64,000 nucleotides of DNA from CAZGSN01 sp964371655 (GTDB taxonomy: Bacteria; Desulfobacterota; Binatia; HRBIN30): contig CAYJOD010000028.1 in assembly GCA_964371655.1 (NCBI GenBank), forward strand, positions 1 to 64,000, read 5' to 3'. The position numbers were made by a program, and so were the translations under genes. Shown here in pieces: positions 26,152-33,963 of this stretch. The notes below the pieces were generated by a model. That model did not search any database, was not told where the DNA came from, and saw only the letters and a program-made list of their open reading frames with translations. The first letter of the stretch is position 1, and each line of letters starts with the position of its first letter.

Positions 26152-26955
26152 ATGAAGTCCATCGAGAACGTTGGACTAGACGACGTTACAGCAGCGTATA
26201 ATGGCCTAGAGGGGGACATATCGGAGCTCCTCAACGGGCAGCAGATCCACATCGGCGGCTTCAAGTCGTCCATGGATTTAGCCGAGCGTGCAGGTATCGG
26301 TGCGGGCATGCGCGGCGTGGACTTGTGCTGCTGCACCGGCGCCGGGATGCGCTTCCTCGTTCACTTCCGCAACGTCGCCGCAATGACCGGCGTGGACGCG
26401 AGCGAAACCGTGGTGAGCCGCGGGCGTCAACGCTGCCAGGAGGAAGGAATCGAGGACCGCGTGCGCTTTGTCCTCGGTGACGTCACCAAGAGCGGTCTGC
26501 CCACGGGCAGCGCGGATTTTGTGTGGGGCGAGGACGCCTGGTGCTATGTGACCGACAAGCCAAAGCTCATCGCGGAGGCGGCGCGGTTGGTGAAGCCTGG
26601 TGGAACGATCGCGTTCACGGATTGGGTCGAGGGCCCGGCCGGCCTCTCGGACGCTGAGGCGGAGCGTTTCTTGAGATGGATGAAGTTCGCCAACCTGCAA
26701 GACATCTCCGGCTATTCCAAGCTGCTGAAAGAAAATGGATGCACGGTGCTGGAGGCAGAAGACACCGGACGTTTCGCGGAGCACACTGACCTGACCCTGA
26801 AGATGATCGACATGCAGCTCACGTTTGATCTGCTGAAGATCATCAGCTTCAACGTGGACGTGCTCCAGCTGATCGTCGGCGAGTTCGCCTTCCACGCGGA
26901 ATTGGCGCGCGCGGGCAAAGTTGCGCAGGCGCGCTTCATCGCGCGGCGCGAGTAG
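26152..26955 (+). CDS. SAM-dependent methyltransferase with DLCCCTGAGM motif
   Basis: Class I methyltransferase of 267 residues. Motif I is GVDLCCCTGAGMRFLVHF, unusual for three consecutive cysteines where most enzymes have D-x-G-x-G-x-G; motif II-like VTGVDASE region reads AAMTGVDASETVVSRG, and ADFVWGEDAWCYVTDKPKL and LVKPGGTIAFTDW follow. The substrate is unknown. ATG 26152 has GGGAGG upstream; the longer frame from 26110 is not needed. It is the first gene of a tight operon with an exporter (24-base gap) and a periplasmic phosphatase, and is divergent from the probable seleno-methyltransferase. Confidence 0.85.
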   Translation: MKSIENVGLDDVTAAYNGLEGDISELLNGQQIHIGGFKSSMDLAERAGIGAGMRGVDLCCCTGAGMRFLVHFRNVAAMTGVDASETVVSRGRQRCQEEGIEDRVRFVLGDVTKSGLPTGSADFVWGEDAWCYVTDKPKLIAEAARLVKPGGTIAFTDWVEGPAGLSDAEAERFLRWMKFANLQDISGYSKLLKENGCTVLEAEDTGRFAEHTDLTLKMIDMQLTFDLLKIISFNVDVLQLIVGEFAFHAELARAGKVAQARFIARRE

Positions 26956-26979
26956 CTGGAGAGCGCGGGACGCCAGCCG

Positions 26980-27939
26980 ATGAAGTCGAGCGAGAAGATT
27001 GCCGCGGGGGTGGGTCCGTGGGCACCGAGCGTCGCGATCCTCGTCTCGACCCTGTTCTGGGGCACGCTCTGGATTCCGCTCCGTCAACTCAACCAAGCCG
27101 GGCTCGGCGGCCCTTGGGCGACGGCAGCGGGTTTCACAATCCCGCTGCTGGTCCTGTCCCCGTTTGCAGTCGTCCGTTGGCGTCCCATCGTCGCTGGCGG
27201 ATGGCCACTCGCGCAAGCCGGCTTCTTGATGGCCGCGTGCATCGCGCTGTACGCCGAAGCGCTGCTGCGCGGACATGTCGCCCACGTCATTCTGCTCTTC
27301 TATCTCACTCCAGTCTGGAGCACGCTGCTGGCGCGGGCGTATTTGGGTGACCGCATCACCGGCACTCGTCTGCTGACCATTGCCTTCGGGCTAATCGGAA
27401 TGGTCATCGTGTTCGGCAATGGAAGCGGCGTACCGGTGCCGCGGACGGATGCGGAATGGATGGGGTTGCTCTCCGGAATCTTGTGGGGCTGGTCGATGGT
27501 CTACCTGCGCCGCGTGACACCGCGCGCCGCGGAGTTCGACAAAGTATTCGTCCAGTTCCTGTTTCTCGGCGTGCTCTTCGTCCTTTTCACGCTCGTACCG
27601 GGCGGCCGGCCGTGGACGATCCCTTCACCGGACGTCTTGCTTCGCTCCGCCAGTTGGCTGCTCGTGTTCGGGCTCGTTTGGATGCCGATTGTCCTCTGGC
27701 TTACGATGTTCGGCGGCAGTCGGCTCGATCCTGGTCGTGTCGCTGTGCTTCTCATGCTCGAGGTGGTGATCGGCCTGGCTTCGGCGGCGTGGTTGACCAA
27801 TGAGCCCTTCGGCCAACGTGAGCTAGCGGGGGCGATTTTTATTATAGCGGCGTGCGGGTCGGAGTTTTTCGTCCGGCGCCCGGCGGTGGAAGCCGCCGCC
27901 GCGGTGTTGCCGCAGGCGAGGTCGAGGAGTCCCCAATGA
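26980..27939 (+). CDS. EamA/DMT-family transporter
   Basis: Ten-helix drug/metabolite transporter of 319 residues with the two-fold EamA repeat: first half from AILVSTLFWGTLWIPLRQLN to IAFGLIGMVIVFGNG, second half from MGLLSGILWGWSMVYLRRV to GAIFIIAACGSEFF. It likely exports a small metabolite across the inner membrane. It lies 24 bases after the methyltransferase gene and its stop overlaps the start of the phosphatase gene (ATGA), so the three are probably one operon. Substrate unknown. Confidence 0.9.
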   Translation: MKSSEKIAAGVGPWAPSVAILVSTLFWGTLWIPLRQLNQAGLGGPWATAAGFTIPLLVLSPFAVVRWRPIVAGGWPLAQAGFLMAACIALYAEALLRGHVAHVILLFYLTPVWSTLLARAYLGDRITGTRLLTIAFGLIGMVIVFGNGSGVPVPRTDAEWMGLLSGILWGWSMVYLRRVTPRAAEFDKVFVQFLFLGVLFVLFTLVPGGRPWTIPSPDVLLRSASWLLVFGLVWMPIVLWLTMFGGSRLDPGRVAVLLMLEVVIGLASAAWLTNEPFGQRELAGAIFIIAACGSEFFVRRPAVEAAAAVLPQARSRSPQ

Positions 27940-28652
27940 GAGCGCGATCACGGCGACGATCATGGATCGGAATTGCGGCCATCACATTGGGCTTGGGCCT
28001 GGGCGCTACGACCGTCGCGGCCGCGGAGATCGACAACTTCTTTCGGGTCAACCAGCAGGTTTGCACGGGCGGACAGCCAACGCCGGAGCAATTGACGAAT
28101 CTCAAGGCGCAGGGAATTCGGGCCGTCATCAACTTGCGCGAAGCCGAGGAGTACGACATCGCCGCGGAGGCTGCCCAGGCAAGAGAACTGGACCTGCTCT
28201 ACGTCAGCATCCCGGTAAGAACAGCGGCGCCGCAAGATGAGCAGGTGGCGGCGTTCCTCAAAGCCACCGCTGCCCCGAACATCTTTCCCGCGTTCATTCA
28301 TTGCGGATCAGGCAATCGCGTCGGAGCGTTCTGGATGATCCGACGTGTCCTCGTCGACGGCTGGACCGCCGAGAAGGCCGAGGCCGAGGCAAAGCAAATC
28401 GGGCTTAAAAGCCCGAACCTACGCGAGTTCGCACTCGGCTACATCCACCGGCACGAAAAGAAGACCACGCCGTCAGCTCGGGCGACATTTCAGAACTTAT
28501 TGAGCGTTGCGAAAGAAATAGAAAATCCGGCAGCTGCCGAAGAAGAATCCACAGATGACGCAGATCCCCAATTGGTGGCCCTTTGCGAAGCGCAGGACTC
28601 ATCTGCGTCATCTGTGTCATCTGCGGATTTCCTTCTCTTGCTTTTGCATTGA
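27936..28652 (+). CDS. periplasmic DUF442/dual-specificity phosphatase-like protein
   Basis: A 238-residue exported protein: signal peptide MRARSRRRSWIGIAAI with an Ala-rich end (VAAAEIDN), then a cysteine-phosphatase fold: FFRVNQQVCTGGQPTPEQL, GIRAVINLREAEEYD and the P-loop HCGSGNRVG with Cys123, matching HCx5R. This is the DUF442/beta-lactamase-hydrolase-like phosphatase family. The start overlaps the exporter's stop. The last 60 residues (from LLSVAKEIENPAAAEEEST on) are encoded by dispersed repeats: a copy of the 14.1-kb repeat and an inverted ATGACGCAGAT element; the family normally ends before this, so the tail is probably repeat-derived. Confidence 0.82.
   Translation: MRARSRRRSWIGIAAITLGLGLGATTVAAAEIDNFFRVNQQVCTGGQPTPEQLTNLKAQGIRAVINLREAEEYDIAAEAAQARELDLLYVSIPVRTAAPQDEQVAAFLKATAAPNIFPAFIHCGSGNRVGAFWMIRRVLVDGWTAEKAEAEAKQIGLKSPNLREFALGYIHRHEKKTTPSARATFQNLLSVAKEIENPAAAEEESTDDADPQLVALCEAQDSSASSVSSADFLLLLLH
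28498..28552 (+). repeat. dispersed VAKE-type repeat, copy 2, inside a gene end
   Basis: Near-identical to 14100-14155. It is followed by an inverted repeat of CAGATGACGCAGAT and ATCTGCGTCATCTGTGTCAT at about 28549-28630, a relative of CATCTGCGTCATCTGCGG near 58360-58383. Confidence 0.6.
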
Positions 28653-28879
28653 GCAATAACTCGCTGCGCTCGCAAACTCGGTAGGGGCAAAGGGGCAGTG
28701 GGAAGAAATGCCGACCATCGGATTTCCTCCCTTCGGCCCTGATCCCTTTGCCCCTTTGTCTCTTGCGCAGTGCGTCATCGTGTAATTTCCGAGACGTTTT
28801 CACTGGACCCGGTTGACCTAGGACCTGCATGGAATGAGCCTGGCGAAAGCGGGAGTGTCCCCATTCAGAGGAGATGCCG

Positions 28880-29974
28880 ATGATTTCGTTCCAACCAACC
28901 GACGAACAGGAATCGATTCGTCAGACGGTGCGTGACTTCGCTGCGCAGGTCTTACGGCCAGCGGCGCGCGCCTACGACGAGGCCTGCGCCATCCCCGAGA
29001 GCTTTCTGGCGCAGGCGTGGGAACTGGGTCTGATCTCAACTCAGATTCCCGAAGCGTACGGTGGCTATGGTGCGGCGCGCTCACCCCTCACCAACGCCTT
29101 GGTGCTGGAAGAGCTCGGCCACGGCTGTGCCAGCCTCGCCCTGGCGGCGATGGCACCCGCACAGTTTGCCTTCGCCGTGCTCGATCAGGGCTCCGAGGAG
29201 CAAAAGCGGGCACACCTGCCGCGCTTCTGCGGCGCCGCCTACCAGGCCAGCGCGCTGGCCGTGTGCGAACCGGTGCCCGATTTCAACGCGCTGGCGCCGC
29301 GCACCACAGCGACCAAGCGCAAGGACGCCTTCGTGCTCAACGGCAGCAAGTGTTTCGTGCCGATGGGCGATCGCGCCACGCATTTTCTGGTCGTGGCGGG
29401 TGCCGAGGGACGGAACGAGGCGTTCATCGTCGCCCGCGACACGGCCGGGCTTAGCGTGACGGCGCCGGAAAAGAATCTCGGCCTCAAGCCGCTGCCGACG
29501 GCGCGTCTCGAGCTCAACGGCGTGGAGGTGTCGGCCGCGGCGCGTCTCGGCGGCGCCGCCGGCGCCGACATCCCGCGCCTGCTCAATCACTGGCGCATTG
29601 CTCAAGCGGCCGTGCTCACCGGGGTGTCGCGCGCGGTCCTCGAATTCTGCGTTCCGTACGCCAAGGAGCGCGTGGCCTTCGATGAACCCATCGCGCAGAA
29701 ACAATCGATCGCCTTTCGCTTCGCCGACATGCTCATCGAAATCGAGTCGATGCGCAATTTGACGTGGCGCGGCGCCAGTCAGCTCGAGCAGGGTCTGGAT
29801 GCGACGCGCGCCGCGCACCACGCCAAGATCATTGCCGCGGAAAAATCGGTCTGGATCACCGACAACGGTGTGCAGGTGCTGGGTGGACACGGCTTTATCC
29901 GCGAGCATCCGGTCGAGATGTGGTACCGCAATGCGCGCACGCTGTCCGCGGTCGAAGGCGCGGCCGCCGTGTGA
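28880..29974 (+). CDS. acyl-CoA dehydrogenase
   Basis: FAD-dependent acyl-CoA dehydrogenase of 364 residues. N-terminal ISFQPTDEQESIRQTVRDFA, then LEELGHGCASLALAAMAPAQ, FVLNGSKCFVPMGDRA in the central domain and RVAFDEPIAQKQSIAFRFAD in the C-terminal domain, ending GGHGFIREHPVEMWYRNART. Start ATG 28880 is preferred because AGAGGAG lies six bases upstream; the ATG at 28874 would be too close. The central loop reads CEPVPDFNALAPRT instead of the usual TEPxAGSD, so flavin or substrate contacts may differ. A second acyl-CoA dehydrogenase follows after 51 bases. Confidence 0.92.
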   Translation: MISFQPTDEQESIRQTVRDFAAQVLRPAARAYDEACAIPESFLAQAWELGLISTQIPEAYGGYGAARSPLTNALVLEELGHGCASLALAAMAPAQFAFAVLDQGSEEQKRAHLPRFCGAAYQASALAVCEPVPDFNALAPRTTATKRKDAFVLNGSKCFVPMGDRATHFLVVAGAEGRNEAFIVARDTAGLSVTAPEKNLGLKPLPTARLELNGVEVSAAARLGGAAGADIPRLLNHWRIAQAAVLTGVSRAVLEFCVPYAKERVAFDEPIAQKQSIAFRFADMLIEIESMRNLTWRGASQLEQGLDATRAAHHAKIIAAEKSVWITDNGVQVLGGHGFIREHPVEMWYRNARTLSAVEGAAAV

Positions 29975-30025
29975 CCCGCCAGAAGAATTGCTAGCGCACA
30001 CCGTTGCAGACGAGGAGCCATGGTC

Positions 30026-31201
30026 ATGATCAACCTGGAGCTGACTGAGAACGACCGACAACTGCTCGACAAGATTCGCAAGGAATCGCTGGTTGCCCGC
30101 CAGTATGCGCGGCAGTACGACGAGAACGAGCATGATTTCCCGCCCGACCAGCTGCCGGAGGTCAAAGACTTCCCGCCGATGATGGAATACTTCAGCGGTC
30201 GCACCGACCAGGACAGCGGCCTGAAAGTGATGATGGGATTGATCGCCATGGAACAGACCTGGGGCGATTACTCGGTGCGCATGCGGCGCCCGCCCGGCGG
30301 CGGGCTCGGAAGCTCGGCGCTGCAGGCGGCCGGCACCGAGGAGCAGAAGCGGAAGTGGGGGCACCACCTGCTTGCCATGGCCATCACCGAGCCGGGATGC
30401 GGCTCGGATCCGTCGCTCGTGCAAGCCACGGCGCGACTCGACGGCGACGAGTGGGTGCTCAACGGCGAGAAGATTTTCGTCACCACCGGCTGCCGTTGCC
30501 AGGGTGTGGTGGTGTGGGCGACGATCGACAAGGCGGCCGGCCGCGCGGCGATCAAGTCGTTCCTGGTCGAAAAGGGAACCCCCGGTTTCACCGTCACGCA
30601 CAAGGAAAAGAAGCTGGGCATCCGCGCCGACGACACCGCGGCGATGCTGTTCGAGGACTGCCGCATTCCGCGTGGCAATCTGCTCGGCGGCGACGAGTCG
30701 ATCCCGAAAGAAGGATCGGGTGGATTCAAGGGCGTGCTGAAGACCTTCAACATGACCCGGCCGCTGGTGGCGGCGCTTGGCCTGGGCATGGCGGAGGCGG
30801 CTCTCGACTTCACCCGTGACGAGCTGCAAAAGGCCGGCATCGAGATCGTCTACGGCTCCGACCTGCATGGGCAGTCGGCGGTGGCGGCGAAATTCATCCG
30901 CCTCGAGGCACTCTTCGAAGCGGCCCGCTTGTGCATGATCAAAGCGTGTTGGTTGGCCGACACCAATCAGCCGAACAACCTCGAGGCCTCGGTCGCCAAG
31001 GCCAAAGCCGGCGCCGCTGTGCGCGAGATCACGCAAGGCTGTATCGACATTCTCGGCCCGATGGGCGTGTCGCGCGATCACTTGCTCGAAAAGTGGTTCC
31101 GCGACGTGCGCATCACCGACATCTACGAAGGCACCGGCGAGATCCAGCGCTTGATCATCGCCCGCGAGCTGCTCGGCTACACCCGCGCTCAGCTCAAGTA
31201 G
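30026..31201 (+). CDS. acyl-CoA dehydrogenase
   Basis: Second acyl-CoA dehydrogenase of the operon, 391 residues. It has MAITEPGCGSDPSLVQATA, VLNGEKIFVTTGCRCQG, and the C-terminal DIYEGTGEIQRLIIARELLG that contains the usual catalytic/terminal region. GAGGAG at 30012-30017 favours ATG 30026 over ATG 30020. Two dissimilar acyl-CoA dehydrogenases side by side could form a heteromeric enzyme, as known for some steroid- or branched-acyl-CoA dehydrogenases; this is inference from gene order only. Confidence 0.92.
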   Translation: MINLELTENDRQLLDKIRKESLVARQYARQYDENEHDFPPDQLPEVKDFPPMMEYFSGRTDQDSGLKVMMGLIAMEQTWGDYSVRMRRPPGGGLGSSALQAAGTEEQKRKWGHHLLAMAITEPGCGSDPSLVQATARLDGDEWVLNGEKIFVTTGCRCQGVVVWATIDKAAGRAAIKSFLVEKGTPGFTVTHKEKKLGIRADDTAAMLFEDCRIPRGNLLGGDESIPKEGSGGFKGVLKTFNMTRPLVAALGLGMAEAALDFTRDELQKAGIEIVYGSDLHGQSAVAAKFIRLEALFEAARLCMIKACWLADTNQPNNLEASVAKAKAGAAVREITQGCIDILGPMGVSRDHLLEKWFRDVRITDIYEGTGEIQRLIIARELLGYTRAQLK

Positions 31202-31333
31202 GCGCGAGCAAATCCTGCCTGCGTCCGCCGCGCCGGCGCACCGTCTCGACGCCTTGATTCGGAATCAACACTGCCTTGAGCCCGAATATGTCGAGCGATT
31301 CAGTCAACGGACAAACTCTGATATGAGGCAGCC

Positions 31334-31624
31334 ATGAATCGCTGCCACATTGACCCGGCGGAGCGTGCGCGAATCATCGCGGTCGCGGCGAAACACGGGG
31401 CGTACAACGTCCGGGTCTTCGGGTCAGTGGCCCGTGGCGAGGCACGCCCGGATAGCGATCTCGATCTGCTCGTGGATATGGAGCCTGGCCGCACACTGCT
31501 CGATCTGGTTGGCCTGAAGTCCGAGCTCAGTGAGCTTGTTGGTCGCGATGTCGATGTGCTGACTGAGCCATCGATCTATTGGCTGTTGCGCCGCCGTATC
31601 CTGAAAGAGGCAGAGCCGTTGTGA
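31334..31624 (+). CDS. mntA: MNT-type minimal nucleotidyltransferase (antitoxin)
   Basis: Ninety-six residues with the nucleotidyltransferase signature FGSVARGEARPDSDLDLLVD (GSxxRGx4SDxDL). In MntA-HepT systems this enzyme adenylylates a tyrosine on the partner RNase and so silences it. The stop overlaps the GTG start of the HEPN gene (GTGA). Start ATG 31334 follows a purine-rich stretch. Confidence 0.9.
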   Translation: MNRCHIDPAERARIIAVAAKHGAYNVRVFGSVARGEARPDSDLDLLVDMEPGRTLLDLVGLKSELSELVGRDVDVLTEPSIYWLLRRRILKEAEPL

Positions 31625-32004
31625 AAGATCAACGCGTCTACCTCGCTCACATCTTGGAATGCGTCGAGAAGATTGAGGACTACACGCGAGCTGGTCGCGA
31701 GGTATTTCTTGCAACGCCAATTGCGCAAGACGCAGTGATCCGAAACTTCGAAGTGATCGGAGAAGCGGCGAAGCGCATCGACCCCGGCTATCGCGAGAAG
31801 CATCCTGAGTTTCCCTGGATCAAGATGGCTGGCTTCCGTGACGTCTTGATCCACAACTACGAGGAATTGGACTTGGGGATTGTCTGGGCAACTGTGGAAA
31901 AGGACATTCCTGCGCTTCGGCAAGGGCTACTTCATCTACTCCCCCCGCTTGATCAGCTAGAGCGAGAGCTGGCTGCTGACAACGACGGCTCCAAAGATGA
32001 ATAG
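31621..32004 (+). CDS. hepT: HEPN-domain (HepT-type) RNase toxin
   Basis: DUF86/HepT-like protein of 127 residues from a GTG start that overlaps the MNT gene. The HEPN catalytic motif Rx4HxY is RDVLIHNY near residue 78; the Tyr is the residue adenylylated by MntA in the studied system. NFEVIGEAAKRI is the typical first-helix motif. Acts as an RNase unless modified. With the preceding gene it forms a type VII toxin-antitoxin module. Confidence 0.9.
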   Translation: MKDQRVYLAHILECVEKIEDYTRAGREVFLATPIAQDAVIRNFEVIGEAAKRIDPGYREKHPEFPWIKMAGFRDVLIHNYEELDLGIVWATVEKDIPALRQGLLHLLPPLDQLERELAADNDGSKDE

Positions 32005-32428
32005 GAAATCAGGCACCGGATCGTAGCCTCCCCGATCCCCGTTAGGAAACGCTCGGTTCCCTAACAGCCCAGCCCGGAGCCGACGCACCGCTCCCTCACG
32101 GTCGCGGCTCTGGTCGATATTCCGAGACCTCGAGACGAGATCGAGCGAACAATGCCGCTGCCAAGAATAGAACTCACAGCAAGAGGACGTCGGGAAAAAG
32201 GCCGTGTTCACTTTGCGCCTTCGCGTCTTGGCGCGAGAGCTCCCCGTTGGATCCGGCTAACGTTTCAGGCACCCGGTTCATTCCGCGTGTGGGTTGGAAC
32301 ACGATAACAGTACACGCCGTAGCGGATATTATTGGATCGCCGAAAGCCACGATAAGCGGGCGCGTTCGGGAATCGAGGCGGGGCGTGGGTCTTCTGGTGG
32401 AATCCAATCGATTCGTTCTTCTATTGGA
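32005..32428. other. gap without a recognisable gene
   Basis: Between convergent genes. Holds a hairpin GTTAGGAAACGCTCGGTTCC (about 32040-32064) and a fragment of the TTGCGCCTTCGCGTCTTGGC repeat family at about 32212. Frames here look like noise. Confidence 0.45.
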
Positions 32429-33508
32429 TTACGACTTCGGCGCGGGTTGCTCAGCCACAGCGAGTTCGGAGAACTGGGACATCAAGATGTACGTTCGGAG
32501 CACACAGAGTTCCGCTTCGTGCTTGTCGATAGTGCCGTGCACGCCCTTGTTCGATAACTCGTACAGGCGATCCAGCACTAAACAGAGAGCATTGATCTCG
32601 TCGCCTATCCCGGATTCTGTGCTCGCAGCACGCTCCTTGGCGAAGGCCCAGAGTCTATTCTTGTACTTTTCGTCGTCGAGCTTTCTCCCACCCTTCTCGT
32701 CGTGCGAAGGGGGATACAATCTGTCAGCAAGATCCTTCAAGGCCCTGCGGCAGGAGACCGCTGCGGCTGCCCATTCTTCCGCGCTACTAGATGGGGAGAG
32801 CCTCTCAACGGCGTGGTTAAGTCGACGGACCGCGTCAGGGCAAAGTTCAGCAAGCATAGACTCGGCGCGGGTTCGGAACCCCTCGAATATGTCGCCCGCT
32901 ATTTCCCGGAATCGATGCGCGACATATACGCCTGTAGCCCAGGCGTGGATTGCAGACCCAATACGCTCCAAGACCTGTCGGACCTCGCCGTCAGCGAGAT
33001 GGGCTCTTACCTCGGCCCAGTGCCGTTCCCTTTGGTTCGCTATGGCGTCGAAGACATGCAGCGGATCGCGTTCTTGTAGCTTTCTTAGGTACGCCTCGTC
33101 CGGATCATTGGCGAGTCGTGCTCGGAGGGCTTCCGTATTTGCGCGCCCTACCTCCAAGGCCGAAAGCGGCGCCGCTACGACGGTGTCCCTTTCGACTGCT
33201 TTCGCAGCGCCATGCGTCGCCGAGAGCTTCGCGAGCGATTGCGCGTTCCAGTTCGTTGCCGCCCGTATCTTCGCAAATTTTACCGCTGCCCGCCCCGATG
33301 CATTCTGGTCTCGCGGTTTCTCGGTATGGGTAAGCCCGGGAACCCCTTCGCACTCCATTCGGAGCCACCAATAAGCTTCGTCATCGTCGATCAGTTGGGC
33401 CAGGCGCCGCGCTCGAAGGGCGATTCGGCTTAGCGGTGTCGTCCCTTGCTCGATAGCCTCCATCACCGCCCGAGCTTCCACGACCGCCTCAGTTGCTACC
33501 GCCTTCAC
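32429..33508 (-). CDS. AbiTii-like protein, possible abortive-infection factor
   Basis: A 359-residue protein. Residues about 20-60 (TPLSRIALRARRLAQLIDDD then YWWLRMECEGV) match the AbiTii domain seen at the N-terminus of defence-associated proteins. The rest is helical; the C-terminal part has DLADRLYPPS, then LDRLYELSNKGVHGTIDKHE and YILMSQFSELAV, a domain I recall from restriction/abortive-infection contexts but cannot name. No enzymatic motif seen. Its neighbour on one side is the MNT/HEPN pair, making a small defence-type cluster. Codon use is a little less GC-biased than the metabolic genes. Confidence 0.72.
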   Translation of the reverse strand: MKAVATEAVVEARAVMEAIEQGTTPLSRIALRARRLAQLIDDDEAYWWLRMECEGVPGLTHTEKPRDQNASGRAAVKFAKIRAATNWNAQSLAKLSATHGAAKAVERDTVVAAPLSALEVGRANTEALRARLANDPDEAYLRKLQERDPLHVFDAIANQRERHWAEVRAHLADGEVRQVLERIGSAIHAWATGVYVAHRFREIAGDIFEGFRTRAESMLAELCPDAVRRLNHAVERLSPSSSAEEWAAAAVSCRRALKDLADRLYPPSHDEKGGRKLDDEKYKNRLWAFAKERAASTESGIGDEINALCLVLDRLYELSNKGVHGTIDKHEAELCVLRTYILMSQFSELAVAEQPAPKS

Positions 33509-33963
33509 GACGCTAGGGTAAGCTCACCACGGTGTTGCCTGCAAGCTATCGGCTGGAACGTTTTTCAATCGGCGACAGGAACTCGAACTGCCCCCAGGGG
33601 CAGTTTCGTGCTTAACGGTGCATAACCTTGCAACACTGACTCCAGGAAACTCAAGCCTTTCTCAGCCCTCGCGGCGGGTTCAAGTCCCCCTCCTCGCATT
33701 CTTTTTCGCCCAGTAAGATCAATGCTTTTCGATTCGCGGCCGAAATCATGGGGCCCAACTCGGGGGCCATGTGGCAGTCGAATGCACAGAAACTTTCGTT
33801 TTCATCTTTCTTGCCCGTGCCCTTGCCGTTGCCCTTGCCCATTCTGGCCTGATGTTTCCGGAAGGGCACGGGCGAGGGCAAAGGCACGGGCATGGGTTTA
33901 TGTGCAACGCTGATCTGCGGCAGGCAGCTGGCGCCGCGGATCGGCCGCCGTTAGTCCATCCTT
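33509..33963. other. gap: hairpin, tRNA-3'-like scrap, TTGCCCGTGCCC repeat
   Basis: A terminator-like palindrome AACTGCCCCCAGGGGCAGTT is at 33586-33605. At 33673-33698, GGCGGGTTCAAGTCCCCCTC then CTCGCA resembles a T-arm and acceptor 3' end of a tRNA, without a matching 5' part. At 33810-33834 lies CTTGCCCGTGCCCTTGCCGT plus TGCCC, repeated exactly at 54575-54599. No gene recognised. Confidence 0.45.

Noticed and set aside
29081..31081. 666-codon minus-strand frame
   Set aside because: Shadow across the two acyl-CoA dehydrogenase genes; His/Arg/Glu-rich with no family likeness.
32174..32407. 77-codon minus-strand frame
   Set aside because: Crosses repeat-family DNA between convergent genes; no ribosome site or similarity.
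33651..33893. 80-codon minus-strand frame ending GDLNPPRG
   Set aside because: The GDLNP ending is the typical product of reading antisense through a tRNA T-arm; the rest is low-complexity repeat DNA.
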